Notes: generated from the letters alone by a model not told the origin. DNA of 64,000 nucleotides from Omphiscola glabra (GCA_964017045.1 OZ024807.1:11043893-11107892), one strand, 5' to 3'. Shown: positions 1 to 11,312, counted from the first letter of the stretch. Program-made: numbers and translations.

Positions 1-1219
1 ACTCAAAGAATCGATCGCACATTGTCCCAACGATTCATGTCTCTTGTAGTCTCGTCTGATGCCAGGACGTCATTCTACTGAAAGCATTGTCAGTTCACAT
101 TTTCTGAACGGCTAACAAAACCTCGAGTGCCACTGATTTGGTTTGTGAAGTAAATGTGGAAAAACAGAAAAAAAACCACCACAAGTCGCTCTTGTACACA
201 TGCTGCTGACCGGAGCTTCTCGGACAATTCAGCGTGGAGATAATTCTCATTACAACACGCCACCTTTTATACACGTTCTGATTGCCGGTGCTCCTCAAAT
301 ATTTCAGCGTGGCGATTATTCCAAGGACAGAAAGGGCGTGTTCGAACCACGCCAAGGTGACACTGCATGTAGTTTCGCAACATTGAGACCCACAATCATT
401 ATGACTAGAGCTAAAGCAACTATTTCAGCTAGATATATATATAGTTACGACCCAATATCACCTGGACGCAAAAACACTTGGGTCCTCCATTCGGGCAAGC
501 TTTTCAGGCATAATTAGGACTCGCCACCTGCGTGCCCAGTATTAACGTTTCGAATGTGACATCTATTCAGCGGTGTGCCGCCAAGCAAGCATCAATCGGT
601 TCGGTACTGGTGGGATTTATTTAAATTTAGGAATTTAAGACAAAAAAAAAAAAGGATATATATTTTGACGATTTTCCAAAAACCGGTTCGTTAGAATATT
701 CAAAATGTAACAGCCTAATCGGCTGGACAACCTCGAACCGTCTGCCTTGGTCATCATCGCTTTGGAATAACGTACAACATAGTTACGGTATTTTGCACAC
801 AGCTGCTAAAACGTCATTTAATTAAAACTGAATAACATTAAAATGACAGGCAAAAAGAAAAAAATACAAAAAATACGACAATTCCAGTGATACCCATTGT
901 CAACCAGCCAGTAGCTTACCCAGGAGTGGCGAAGGGGGCGAACTTTCCCGGGGGGTGGGGGGTTGCAGTTTCGAGCCCTTTACTCAACATTAAATAAATC
1001 AAGTCTCAGTGTGTGTAATGCAGGCGCACTTTTAGGAATTCGCCCCGGGCGGTATTGTTAAGTTACCCCATAGCAACGCACAAACATTTCAACGGCGGCT
1101 ACACAATAGCTATGACGTTCATTAGGATGACATACAACCCAATGTGTTGGTTCTTTCAACCACGATCATGACTATGTTCATTTAATCAGCTGAGCCGGCG
1201 TGTTTTTTTCAAAGTAAAC
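1..1219. other. Intergenic, no supported gene
   Basis: No credible coding region is seen. Two imperfect copies of a short block lie about 75 bases apart (about 201-247 and 276-322), each containing TTCAGCGTGG. The ORFs over them on both strands are short and look like chance. A GC-rich patch near 925-1060 (GGAGTGGCGAAGGGGGCG, CGCCCCGGGCGGT) resembles mobile-element ends but has no clear boundaries. Confidence 0.5.
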
Positions 1220-1426
1220 CAGAGGCGTAGCAAGACTGCTTGGCGCCCGGGGACGAAATCCGCGCCTGGGGACGAGATTCCTTTTAAAGCGCCTCCCTTT
1301 TTCTTTTTTAAACTCTCAAACCCATTATTTTCATCAACAAAATAATATCAAAGCACATTTTGGCGCCCCTAACTCGCTGGCGCCGGGGACGTCTGTCTCC
1401 CCTGCCTTCCATTCGCAACTCCTCTG
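1220..1426. mobile_element. hAT-type MITE, CAGAGGCGTAGC family, copy 1
   Basis: It opens with CAGAGGCGTAGC and closes with GCAACTCCTCTG, an imperfect terminal inverted repeat. Flanks AAGTAAAC (1212-1219) and AAGTCAGC (1427-1434) match at 6 of 8, fitting the 8-bp target duplication of hAT elements. The interior (TTGGCGCCC, CCCATTATTTTCATCAA, AAAGCGCCTCC) is shared with the copies at 2148 and 61045. It is non-coding and must have been moved by a transposase from elsewhere. Confidence 0.7.
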
Positions 1427-2147
1427 AAGTCAGCCACCCGTCACCCCAAGGCCGGCCACGGCCTATTTTTCTGAGGCCCCAAAATAGCTTGAAAAAAAAA
1501 CCACAACAAAAAACCTCTTGCATATAAGAAGAGCAGTTTAAAAAAAATTAATTAAAAAAAATAAATAACAGGGGAAGAGGGTCAAAGGGGTAAAATAAAA
1601 TATTTAATTGGACCGCAAGAGAAGAGAAAGGTTGAGAAACCCTGGGTAAGTCTAAGTCTACTACAGAGACAAGCAACGCCTGGAAGTAAAACAGCACAGT
1701 TATGCTGCAAGCAAAGGGTAAACTTTAAGGCTGTACGGTTTCGATTACAACTCAGGTCCGTGCGAAAGTAGGGGAGGGGGGGCGATGAGGGCTGCCATCC
1801 CGAGGGTACGCGAGAGGGGGCGCGAAAATAGTAAATTATCTTTATATATGTATACAGGCCTATACATTCACTAACGTAGGACGGTTGGGGGGCGGTGGGT
1901 GATGGTCCAGCCCGGGCGGCTCTTTTTTCATACATATGCAGGGCGGCATTGCCGTTGCTAACAGCGGTAACAAAGGGTAATTGAGAGATTAAGAAGTCGC
2001 GGTGCATAATATTTCGTTTACACGAAGTGTTCATTATTTTTTTAAATTCGTAATGGTCACTCTAAAAAAACATCGGGGTTAATACTATCAAACATTTTTG
2101 AATGCAGACTCACTTGAAAAAATCTGGCTAAAAGAAAGAGATTAATT
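1427..2147. other. Intergenic, no supported gene
   Basis: A-rich stretches and GC patches with no recognisable domain. The minus-strand open frame at 1582-2034 has no signal peptide or family similarity that I can see and is treated as chance. Confidence 0.4.
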
Positions 2148-2326
2148 CAGAGGCGTAGCTAGAGTGTTTTGCGCCCGGGGGACAAGATTAATTTTAAAGA
2201 GCCTCCATTTCTTTTTTCAACTCAAACCCATTATTTTCATCAATAAAAACACATTTTGGCGCCCTTAAGTAGTCTGGCACCCATGGACATCTGTCCTCAC
2301 TCCCCCCCCCATTAGTTACGCCTCTG
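2148..2326. mobile_element. hAT-type MITE, CAGAGGCGTAGC family, copy 2 (intact ends)
   Basis: Begins CAGAGGCGTAGCTA and ends TAGTTACGCCTCTG, inverted repeats of each other. The flanks are a perfect 8-bp target duplication, GATTAATT, at 2140-2147 and 2327-2334. At 179 bp and without coding capacity, this is the best-preserved family member in the window and fixes its superfamily as hAT by duplication length and CAG/CTG termini. Confidence 0.85.
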
Positions 2327-2469
2327 GATTAATTAAAAATCCGACAAAAACTATCGCGGTTGTCATCAAATGATTGCGTTGGACACTTTCTTTTCTTTTA
2401 ACGACATCAGAATGACGGAATATATATTTGTAAATGGATACAATTAAATCATCTATTTATGTTGTATAT

Positions 2470-2745
2470 TAATCCACACCTGTGGCGCTTTTCCATGCTT
2501 GGATTCCCAGCTGCTGTAGATCTGTTCCCCACATCATCCAACCACCTAGGTCTGCCTTTGAGCCGTTTTCCCCCGTGGTCATGTCCTGGTTTTCAAAGCC
2601 ACAAACCTGTCAATCACTGGATGAAAATCAACACCCTCACCCGCATCACTTTCAATTGATAGTAGAGCCAGATCAGAAAGTCGTGACTGTCCAATGGTCG
2701 ATCGTAAAAATTGTTATCCTGCCATTCTCTTCTTAAACCTTGTCC
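2470..2745 (-). pseudogene. Decayed transposon fragments (hAT transposase C-terminus and possible LINE tail)
   Basis: Read on the minus strand, about 2590-2710 gives STIGQSRLSDLALLSIES followed by VDFHPVIDRF. This resembles the C-terminal dimerisation end of hAT / zinc-finger MYM-like transposases, where an 'S-M-S-Q-x-R-L-x-x-L-A-L-L-S-I-E' pattern is usual. Just downstream (about 2475-2590) a frameshifted reading gives GRPRWLDDV and then DLQQLGIQAW, a pattern common near the C-terminus of non-LTR retrotransposon polyproteins. Both pieces contain stops or shifts, so nothing functional is made. The family calls are from recalled motif patterns only. Confidence 0.4.
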
Positions 2746-3053
2746 TCCTCTCTACCGAAATCCACATTGGTCCGATTTTAAAAGTGCCTTTTTCAATAGC
2801 ATGTTCCACCAAGTGACAGCGCTTCTCGTGCAGAAACAATCTTAAGGCTTCTAGGGTGGTCACCAATTTCATCAATTTTGAGATGCGTAATAAATGATAA
2901 AGTCACTCGCATCTCCTCTTCTAAATTGTCTAGGCTTTCTCTTTGTTTTATTATTAACCATTGTTAAAAATTCAGCAAAGGTATGACGCGGAAAATAAAT
3001 ATAATGTTTTTTTAAAGCCTTTACTTTGCTAGGCCCAGGTATTTATCTTTAAC

Positions 3054-3250
3054 CAGTGGTTCTCAACCTTCCTAATGCCGTGACCCTTTAATACAGTCCC
3101 TCCTGTTGTGGCGACCCCCAGCCATAAAATTATTTTTGTTTCTACTTCATAACTGTAGATTATATGTGTTTTCAGATGGTCTTAGGCGACCACTGTGAAA
3201 GGGTCGTGTGACCCCCAAAGGGGTCGTGAGCCACAGGTTGAGAACCGCTG
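3054..3250 (+). mobile_element. SPIN-like hAT element, internally deleted, copy 1
   Basis: Starts CAGTGGTTCTCAACCTTC and ends GGTTGAGAACCGCTG. The subterminal sequence (TAATGCCGTGACCCTTTAAT, GGTCTTAGGCGACCACTGTG, CCCAAAGGGGTCGTG) matches my recollection of the SPIN ('Space Invaders') hAT family, known for horizontal transfer among tetrapods and also reported from a pond snail. Flanks TCTTTAAC (3046-3053) and TCTTAAAC (3251-3258) are a near-perfect 8-bp duplication. The 197-bp length indicates a non-autonomous deletion derivative. Confidence 0.8.
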
Positions 3251-4424
3251 TCTTAAACAGAGATTCAACGTTTTTTCAGTTGTTTTTGTCCCCAATGTAC
3301 TTCAATTTCAACGCACAATCTGAAGAGAGCGACAGTTCTTCTTCATTCAGTGTAAAACTGGAAAAAATTCTGAAGGAATTCTTATCCAATCAAAGTGTTC
3401 AGTGTTAAACTATGGAATATATTAAAAAAAAAGACTTCTATTGTTGTTAAATGTTCAATTATTGAATAAATGATCGCCTCGTTGTTACCCGGTACAGAAG
3501 GGAACATTTCCCTTTTGTTTCTCTCCCTTGTCTCTTCCATAGTAAAAGTGTTTCTTTTTTTTTTTTTTTTGTTCACTGCACATAATTTGTCAGTCGATTT
3601 CGGAATATATTTGTTTTTTCCTTGCACATTTATATTGACAGTATTAAAGTAAGCAAGATCTGGGTACTATTTCAGCACAACAAACACCAGTTTGTTATCG
3701 ACGTACCAGGTCCCTAGGCGACTTTAAACTTTTGCGGAGCCTCGAAACCCAAAGCTTGAGCCAGTCAGTATAACGTCATATCCGCGTTAATTTATCTGAT
3801 GGAAAAAAAAATTAATCGAATCAAAACGATTACTGGAAATTAGCGAAATCAACAACATGGATTGCTCAGAATTCAAATGTGAAATTGCACGGTCATTCAT
3901 GATTGCTGATGACAATCCCATACCAAAATTGATTTTACATTGCATTGATTTTTTTTCTTTCGAATTTTCTTTCTGTATTTAGTTTCTTCGCGGAACACTT
4001 GGAGCAAGGTTTGAGAACCACTGCACTAAACTACACATACTTTAAAAGCTCTAAAGTTTAATATTTCCGAATTGTTGTATGAACAGGGGTAAAAATATGA
4101 TAACGTACTGAAACCAATCGTTTCTTTTCGTAGCAATTAAGAGATTATACATTTTTATCAACCTAGCATACAGTCACCGGAAATGGGGAAGTGGTAATGA
4201 AATTCACAAGAAAATGGCGCCGGGCTAAGGGTATTGTGTGCATTTCTCGTTCTCCGCCAAAGACAAGGGCTCGTTTATCTGCTGGGGCTGGACTCTTAAA
4301 ATAAAACAAGGTGTTGTAGAACAATCCCAATTATATAAGTGAAAGGTAGTAACATAAAACACAGCTAACGCATAAATAAAATTCAGCGAATCATGATTAG
4401 GTCAAGGCAAATAGAATGCGCCAT
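3251..4424. other. Intergenic, no supported gene
   Basis: AT-rich with short chance ORFs. Near 3962-4024 the string GCGGAACACTTGGAGCAAGG followed by TTTGAGAACCACTG looks like the 3' end of another old hAT element. A possible partner end near 3707-3745 is too degraded to pair with confidence. Confidence 0.4.
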
Positions 4425-4542
4425 GAAATTTGTTATCAAAGTTAACGCTATTTTTATAATAGCTTTTTATAATTCTGAAATAATAAGTATTTATGCATAC
4501 AAAGCTATTATAAAAATAGTGTTAACTTTTGATAACAAATTT
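4425..4542. mobile_element. Fold-back / hairpin element with about 41-bp inverted arms
   Basis: The left arm (about 4426-4466, AAATTTGTTATCAAAGTTAA onward) is almost exactly inverted in the right arm (about 4501-4542), with roughly 34 bases between. Arms this long and well matched in AT-rich DNA suggest a small fold-back MITE or a recent inverted duplication. No target duplication could be fixed. The ORF that crosses it is incidental. Confidence 0.6.
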
Positions 4543-4679
4543 TATATTGACTACATCAATTTAAATAATTTTTTTGGATTATGTCATTGACACTGTACTG
4601 ACGTACGGTCAGTTGACCAATGGAAACACGATGTTGGTGGGTAGGGCTGGACATTAGAGGTCTGTTAGAAGCTCACTGT

Positions 4680-4840
4680 CAGAAGCGTAGCTAAGCGGGG
4701 AGGAGGGTGCGGGGGAGATGTCAGAGGTCGCCAGCCTACCTGTCGGAGCATCAAAATGGGTTTGATGTCATTTCATTAATGGAACTAATTGGCTTCAAAG
4801 TTGAAGAAAGAAAAAAAAAAGGGGGGGGGGGGGAATCTTG
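4680..4840. mobile_element. CAGAGGCGTAGC-family MITE, truncated copy
   Basis: Begins CAGAAGCGTAGCTAAG. Interior blocks (ATCAAAATGGGTTTGATGTC, TTCAAAGTTGAAGAAAG) follow the order seen in the complete copy at 61045-61238. It breaks off in a poly-G run near 4820-4835 and has no matching right end. Confidence 0.55.
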
Positions 4841-4888
4841 TTCCCGGTTTCCAAACTCCCTAGATTGGCCGCTGTTCATCGTTCACTC

Positions 4889-5075
4889 CAGGGCCGGCCT
4901 TAGGCCACTGCAACCTATGCGGCCGCAGCGGGCCCCGCACTTTCATAGGCCCAGCGCTAATTATATTTTCTAACACAAAATCTTAAATTTTCACTTATTA
5001 TCCTTATCCCTACCCAGACTGGGCCCCGCGAAATCCGTTTCGAATAGGGCCCCGCAATTGTTAGGGCCGGCCCTG
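4889..5075. mobile_element. hAT-type MITE, CAGGGCCGGCC family
   Basis: Ends are CAGGGCCGGCCTTAGG and TAGGGCCGGCCCTG, clear inverted repeats 187 bp apart. Flanks GTTCACTC (4881-4888) and GTTCCCTC (5076-5083) match at 7 of 8, again a hAT-sized duplication. Interior GGGCCCCGC motifs occur on both sides. Non-coding. Confidence 0.75.
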
Positions 5076-5678
5076 GTTCCCTCTCCCCCTTTTCGCGGCG
5101 TTGGTTCAAGTGATTTCTTCTATAGGTAGTGTTGGATGACTCCTCCATATTGAAGGAAAACCTTATTTTTATGGTGTCAATAATGTCGCTGTACCTTCAT
5201 TACCAAATAACTTTAGGCTACACCATACACTGAAACTCTCGGCCATTGTATTTTAAATGCCCAATGTCACACACCCCGCTCCCCGCCCCCTTACACACGT
5301 ACTCTTTATAAATTAGAAGATTCTCGCCGTTAAAATTGATACCTTCCCACCCCATGCACAAAGCTGTCGTAATTAAAAAAAAACAGGCTCTCACAACAGG
5401 CTCGAGACATCGTTGACAGTTATATGTGGTCGAAGACAGAACAAAGGAACCTAAAACACATAGGCTGCTTGGGAATTAACGGTCATTTAAGCTTATTCAT
5501 GTGCAGTAATTCTTATTTTGGTTCCGAATTACACCTTGTATGACAGTGGCGTCATAATGTTGCTCCGTGGTTGTACGCGTGCAATAATAATTATTTTTGT
5601 TTAAAAAAAAAAAGTTTTAATTTACTTGTTAAAAACTATTTGCCCTGATTTTTTTTTTGTTTCAAGGGAGTAAAAATT
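5076..5678. other. Upstream region of the 5679 gene
   Basis: No coding signal. Just before the gene a pyrimidine tract (about 5649-5662) is followed by TTTCAAG|GGAG, a usable splice acceptor with exon start near 5665. An unseen 5' exon upstream is therefore possible. A TGA at about 5646, in frame with the ATG at 5679, lies inside the would-be intron. Confidence 0.45.
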
Positions 5679-7755
5679 ATGCAACATCATGAGCCAAACG
5701 ACACTAACCTCGAGCGAACTGACGCTACTCCCCTTGAGCGAGCTGACCGAATCCCCCTTGTCGGTCACCAGGATGACGCAGTCGAAGCCGAGCTACAAGT
5801 CCGCGAACACACCGCCCTCTCAGATTTCCCTCAGGAGGAACATGTTGTCCCGACCGAAAAGCACGAAGAGCCAAGCCTGCCAGGCGGTCATCAAGACGAC
5901 TCACTCCACGCAGACCTTGAGGGACGCTGGCCAGATGTTGAGCCGAACGGTCAGCACGACCAGCCAGTCGTCGCAGACGGCGAGCGAGATCAACAAACTC
6001 GGCCAGCCGGTCAGGAAGCAGAGCCAGTCGTCGCAGACGTTGAAAGAGGCGACCCCGAAGGCTCGAGCGATGATCCCCGAAACGGCCCCCTCGATACAGC
6101 CGACCGCGTTAGCGGACCGGCAATGCCGAACGACAGCGGAACAGAGCACGGTTTAAACACCCATGCGCAAGATGCGCCGAACCCGTCACGCCGCGAGGAA
6201 CACGAACCGATCAGCGCAGACGTCTGGTCAACATCAAACGACCCGGAAGATCAGACTGAAAAGGGGGAAGATGTAAAGGCTGATCTTCCCCAAGCACCAG
6301 TAACGGACATAGGGGTCTCCGACATGGGGGGCGCTGATGGTCCGAACACCGGGCCCCTTTCACCGGATGTTGCCGCGACCGACAAGCCTGGCTTCGCTTA
6401 CACGATACCCCAGTACTTCTACTACCTGGTACAGATGTTTCGCAACTTCCTGGCGTTCTTCGCACGGGGCGTCCTCAGCTCCCTGATGTTCGCATGTGAT
6501 CTATTGTTGAGTACACTGATTTTCTTATTTCACAGTGTACTTGGCCTTCCTGGTAAGTTTGAAAAAAAAAAAAAAAAGAAAACAAATGAAGGCTAATGCG
6601 AAGAGATATCACCATGACATCATTTGTGTGTTTTGTCCCTAGTTCCGATAGGGTCAAAACCCTTGTTCCGATAGGGTCAAAACCAAGATTTGGGATACGT
6701 TTAGGGTTCAGTTTAGGTTTAGGGATAGATTTAGGGTTCAGGTTAGGTTTTGGGATAAACTCAGGACATAGCTTCGCGGGTCACGGCAGAATGGTAAAAA
6801 AACGCAGTGATATCTTTTCACATTTACCAAAATGAACACTGTAAAAAATAAGGAGGTTATTTATTCTAACTTGTCATGATCGTAGATAGACTTACCTGGG
6901 ATACACATAGACAAAATCTCCGTAGATGGTTGCAGAAAACTATATTTGGTTTTAGAAGCCTGAATATGGTTGTAGAAGACTGAAAATGGTTGTAGAAGAC
7001 TGTAGATGGTTGAAGAAGACTGTAGATGGTTGAAGAAGACTGTATGTCTGTAGGAGACTGTAGATGCTTGTAGAGGACTGTAGATGGTTGTAGTTGACTG
7101 TCGATGGTTGTATATGACTGTATATGGTTGTAGACGACTGTATATGGTTGTAGAAGACTGTAGATGGTCGAAGAAGACTGTTGATGGTTGTAGAAGACTG
7201 CAGATAGCGTAACTGAATACTTGTAAAATTATAAAAAAAACAAATTCTGCATGCATTTCATGTATTTAATTCATGTTGCATATTGCGGTGGTCGGCAACC
7301 TTTTCTTTGTGCGGAATCATTTGCATTAGAATTATGATAGATATATATATACATTGAGTCATTTTTAAATAATATAAAAAGAACCGCATATGTTCCTTGA
7401 AGGAGCCGCATGTGACTCCGGAGTCGCGGCTTGCCGACCAGTGCAGTATTGATTCGCTATCTCGCCAAGTGTTCTGCTGATTTCATAATTATTATTTACT
7501 CTCCAAGGTGCCGGCCTGATAGGCTCCACTGCAAGGTTCGCCCTGTTCCTCTGCCAACTGATTCTGTGGGTGCTGTACACGATGGTTGAGCTGATCTTTT
7601 TCCTGCCCCCTTTCCTGCTGGTGCCCTACATAGCCCTGCTGTTCCTGGCGTACATTTACCTACCGGATGCCGTGACGTCGTTCTTCGAGGTGATCGTGTG
7701 GGGCGCCCACAGGATGCTGCATCTGGTGAAGGGCGTCGCCGTGAATCCCGTTTGA
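5679..7755 (+). CDS. Two-exon gene: acidic-repeat multi-pass membrane protein (exons 5679-6552 and 7508-7755)
   Basis: I do not recognise the family. Exon 1 runs from an ATG with A at -3 to a GTAAGT donor at 6553. A CCAAG acceptor ends at 7507, and joining there keeps the frame (phase 1) to a TGA at 7753-7755, giving 373 residues. Residues 1-240 are hydrophilic and acidic, with about six degenerate repeats of the form GHQDDxxxAxL / EPVVADxER (around residues 29, 70, 93, 113, 175 and 196). Residues 250-345 hold three or four hydrophobic spans, the last (about 313-342) across the splice-joined exon. The predicted picture is a membrane protein with a long disordered acidic N-terminus; there is no signal peptide. 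The exons are much more GC-rich than their surroundings, which supports real coding. Orientation in the membrane and function are unknown. Further 5' exons cannot be excluded. Confidence 0.65.
6640..6775 (+). repeat. Degenerate TTAGGG-like / GATAGGGTCAAAACC repeats in intron
   Basis: Two copies of TTCCGATAGGGTCAAAACC lead into several imperfect GTTTAGGGTTCAG / GGTTTAGGGATAG units. They resemble telomeric TTAGGG but are interrupted and not in register, so this looks like a short intronic minisatellite and not true interstitial telomere. Confidence 0.5.
6922..7206 (+). repeat. Intronic minisatellite, unit about 18-20 bp
   Basis: Variants of GGTTGTAGAAGACTGTAGAT repeat about 14 times inside the intron of the 5679 gene. 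The open frame on the minus strand through it comes from the repeat and is not a gene. Confidence 0.85.
7286..7443. mobile_element. hAT-type MITE (GGTCGGCAACC ends) in intron
   Basis: The left end CGGTGGTCGGCAACC pairs with the right end GGCTTGCCGACCAGTG. Ends of the form CAGxGGTCGGCAACC are widespread among animal hAT elements. The flanks share only TATTG, so the target duplication has decayed. It sits 65 bases upstream of the exon-2 acceptor. Confidence 0.6.
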
Positions 7756-7937
7756 GAGCGACGGGCAGGACGCCACGCCCTGATGCCCCAACCCCCGTCC
7801 CCCATCTTTAAGGTTCGCGCTTTCTCAAGGGAGATCCGGTCCGACCATGCTACCATCACGATACACATAACAAACTGATATAGATAGAGTTTACAGGAAA
7901 TATAATAACAACGAGTTTCCCCAGCGACCAACAGCGT
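7756..7937 (+). other. Probable 3' UTR of the 5679-7755 gene
   Basis: GC-rich for about 80 bases after the stop and then AT-rich. No exact AATAAA is seen; AATATAATAA near 7897 could act as a weak polyadenylation signal. The minisatellite starts immediately afterwards. Confidence 0.35.
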
Positions 7938-8188
7938 CATGAGTCAACGTGTGTGCATGAGTCATGAGTCAATGTGTATACATGAGTCATGAGTCAACGT
8001 GTGTACATGAGTAATGAGTCAACGTGTGTACATGAGCCATGAGTCAACGTGTGTACATGAGCCACGAGTCAACGTGTGTACATGAGTCACGAGTCAACGT
8101 GTGTACATGAGTCAACGTGTTTACACGAGTCAATGTGTGTACATGAGTCATGGGTCAACCTGTGTACATGAGTCATGAGGCAACGTGT
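7938..8188 (+). repeat. Minisatellite of about 26 bp carrying TGAGTCA motifs
   Basis: Units of the form CATGAGTCAACGTGTGTA, often with an extra CATGAGT block, are repeated about 10 times. Each contains one or two TGAGTCA heptamers, the AP-1 consensus, so the array is incidentally a dense cluster of potential bZIP sites. Confidence 0.85.
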
Positions 8189-9937
8189 AACCAGATGCCT
8201 ACACTTTGTTGTATACGCTGTTATCCACACTATGTTTCCCCACACGAAGTTGCCTACACCATGTTGCCCAGGCTATGTTTCAAACTCTGCGCTTACCATG
8301 TGATTTACAAAAAAAAAGTCTCCGCTATAAATGCCGACCACGGATGGTGTGTCGTTACTTGCAATACTTTTGGTTAAAATTAAGGTGAAACATCGAATCA
8401 ATGGAATTATTCACCCCCCCCCCCCACCTAACGCGTCATGCAGTTTATGACATTTCAACGCAAAGTCTATTTTAAAATAAATGTGTTTTGTACATAAAGG
8501 TTAATTTAACAAAAGTAAAGACAGGGGGGGGGGGCTAATGGCCACGTACCCCCCCCCTGGAACACCGTGCCTTGATCCTTTTAAAAAACGTTCATTTTTG
8601 TTCACCGTAGTGAAAAAAAAGTTAAGACAGCTCTGGTACTTGCGGGGATCTCGCGACCAGCTCCCTCATTCTCTCTCTTCATCACTCACACTCTACGCTA
8701 CCCTTTTATTTCACCTTACCGGGGCCGTGCGAATGGGGGGATTTTGGGGGCACTCGCCCTGGGCGCCAACATCAGAAGGGGGGGGGTGGGGAACAGCCAA
8801 AAATTGTGTTTAGTTAGGACCTGTAAAGTGAATTAACCGATAAAATCACAATCACTTCATAAAGACAAGGCGCGCCAAAAATCGTCATTTTACGGAACAA
8901 CCCCGGTTGGCGCATATTTCTCTATGTTGATGGGCGCCTTTTTCATCGGCACGGCCCTGCCCCATACTGTTATCCGTAGCTTCCCCTTATCACCCCTCCC
9001 TCCTATTCTGCTTATTCACTTCCTCTCAATCCACCCCCCAGCTTTTCCCTCTCTCACTATATATTGATATCTGTTATACAACTAAGATACACGTCATACA
9101 CAAACTCGCGTGGGCGAGTCTGCGCGCGCGCACACACACACAGTCTTGTACAGATTCCTTCAAACTTAACTTAAGCTCAGCCACAGACATTCCAATACGT
9201 AAGACAAATGCAGGCAGCATAAATTTGAAACAGGCGAAGCATCCCGAAAGGCTTACAGAATATTTTAACCAACAAATTGCAAGAGGTCATTAATGTTTGA
9301 AGGAACCCCCCCTCCCACCCCACACCACCCCAGTTCGTTCCCTCGGTAAATGGAGCCAGGAAGCTATGGAGATTTTCTGAGAAAATATTTGTTTATTTAA
9401 GCTGAATCAAATTTGAACTCTACAATCTAGCGGCTTTAATTATGCGGGACAATGTAGGAAGTGATTCAATTGACAGGGGAAAAAAATGAATAAATTGTAT
9501 GCAGTGCAATAAAGCGAGGGAGCCCAAATGACGAAATAATTTCATTGGTGTTAAAAAAGGGATCGAATTTGAATATCTGAGACGGTATGGAACCCCTGTC
9601 AGTCTGCCATTAATCCGTCATACATCCAGCCCAGATGTACACATTTCTACATCATATTACAACGCGCTTAATTCTGCGCCCCCGCCCCCCCCTAAAAAAA
9701 TTGATTCCTAATTTCAAATTTAAAATATAATAGTAATAGTCTATTTATGAAGCATAACCGCTTACTCATGGGTTGGCGTTATGGGAATTTCGGCCATGCA
9801 CACGTCGCTCTCTGTTCGCTCTGACGCTCTAGCCAAGAATCTTAACATTTACAGGTTTATCCATATTCCAACAAAATCTACATTTGCTTGTCGTTCAGTC
9901 GTGCACAAAATGTTTAACTCACTTCTCATTATGTCAA
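8189..9937. other. Intergenic, no supported gene
   Basis: Homopolymer C and G tracts (near 8414 and 8525), a short GC/AC microsatellite near 9121-9142 and AT-rich unique DNA. No ORF shows composition, domain or signal-peptide support. The phrase TTCTGCGCCCCCGCCCC near 9672 recurs near 26529, which suggests a shared degraded repeat. Confidence 0.45.
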
Positions 9938-10182
9938 GCCACACATCTGTAGATCTTTTTGTTATTCTGTCCCCCCCCCCCTTCCACATCTGTACATCAA
10001 TTTGTTATTCTGTCCCACCACACATCTGTAAATCAATGTGTTATTCAGTCCCACCACACATCTGTAGATCTATTTGTTACTCTGTCCCACCAAACATCTA
10101 TACATCAATTTGTTATTCTGCCCCACCACACATCTGTAGATGTATTTGTTATTCTGTCCCATCAAACATCTATCGATCCATT
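9938..10182 (+). repeat. 36-bp minisatellite
   Basis: About seven copies of a 36-bp unit beginning ACATCTGTAGATCTATTTGT and containing TCTGTCCCACCA. Because 36 is a multiple of three, the array is open in more than one frame and yields 12-residue peptide repeats. That is a property of the repeat and not evidence of a gene. Confidence 0.85.
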
Positions 10183-10864
10183 TTTTAAAATCGTACAACA
10201 CAATGAATTGACACAATTATTGTCGAAACGAACTCCAGCAGCAAGACAGCAAGTTGGCTTTGAACTAATTGCTACATTTATTTACGTATCCCTCTGGCAT
10301 CTCTCAATCTCGCAGTCTCTCATTGCTACTTCTCTCTCTGCCCCCTCTTTATATCTCTGTCAATTTTCTTAATAAATAATGCACGTTTAAGTGTGTGCAT
10401 TCTATCTAAATAATCTAATAAAAGACATTACTGATTGAGACATTGGTCGCGACCATTAAATACCACCTTTTAAATCCTCGTTTGTTTGACATCGAATATG
10501 GCCCAATTGAAATGTCTGTTGTGCCAGCTATAATAAGAAGATTTGTTCTAATTGTACACACTTTTGAAAAAATTGAAATAACCGTAATCTTCCATAACGC
10601 ATTAAACCTCCACTAGATTTAGATTTAAAGCACCGTTTTAATTGCCCGTCACCGGTTTAAGACGAGAACTGTCATGAAAACATTCAAAATGGATGGGTGG
10701 CAAGATAGAGGTGGACAACGGGGAGGAGTGAAGGCTGTGTGTGCAAGCAGTTAGTGGAGGGAAAGATTGCATTTTTATTATTTTTTATTTTTAGAAAGAG
10801 AAGGGTTGTAATTTTCATATCTTAAAATTGATTGTTAATAAAAAATAATCTATTTTGTATAACA

Positions 10865-11312
10865 TCCAACCAAAAGATCATCGAGTTTTTCTAACGCCAC
10901 ACCCAAAGATCATCCAGCTTTTTTATCGTACACCCAAAGATCATCCAGCTTTTATAATGTCCAACCAAAAGATCATTCAGTTTTTTATAACGCCCAACCA
11001 AAAGATCATCTAGTTTTTATAACGCCCCACCAAAAGATCATCCCGTTTTTATAACGCCCCACCAAAAGATCATCCAGTTTCTATAATGCCCCACCAAAAG
11101 ATCATCCAGTTTTTATAACTCCACACCAAAAGATCATCCATTTTTTATAACGCCCCACCAAAAGATCATCCAGTTTCTATAATGCCACACCAAAAGATCA
11201 TCCCGTTTTTATAACGTTCCACCAAAAGATCATACAGTTTCTATAATGCCCCACCAAAAGATCATCCAGTTTTTATAACGCCAAAAGATCATCCCGTTTT
11301 TATAACTCCTTA
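10865..11312 (+). repeat. About 32-bp minisatellite (AAAAGATCATCCAGTTTTTA)
   Basis: About 14 units with core ACCAAAAGATCATCCAGT followed by TTTATAACGCCCC. Copies differ by scattered substitutions, with more divergence at the left end. Confidence 0.9.

Noticed and set aside
5689..6156. 155-codon frame overlapping the acidic-repeat exon
   Set aside because: Different phase of the same repeat region, ends without a splice donor and lacks the membrane domain.
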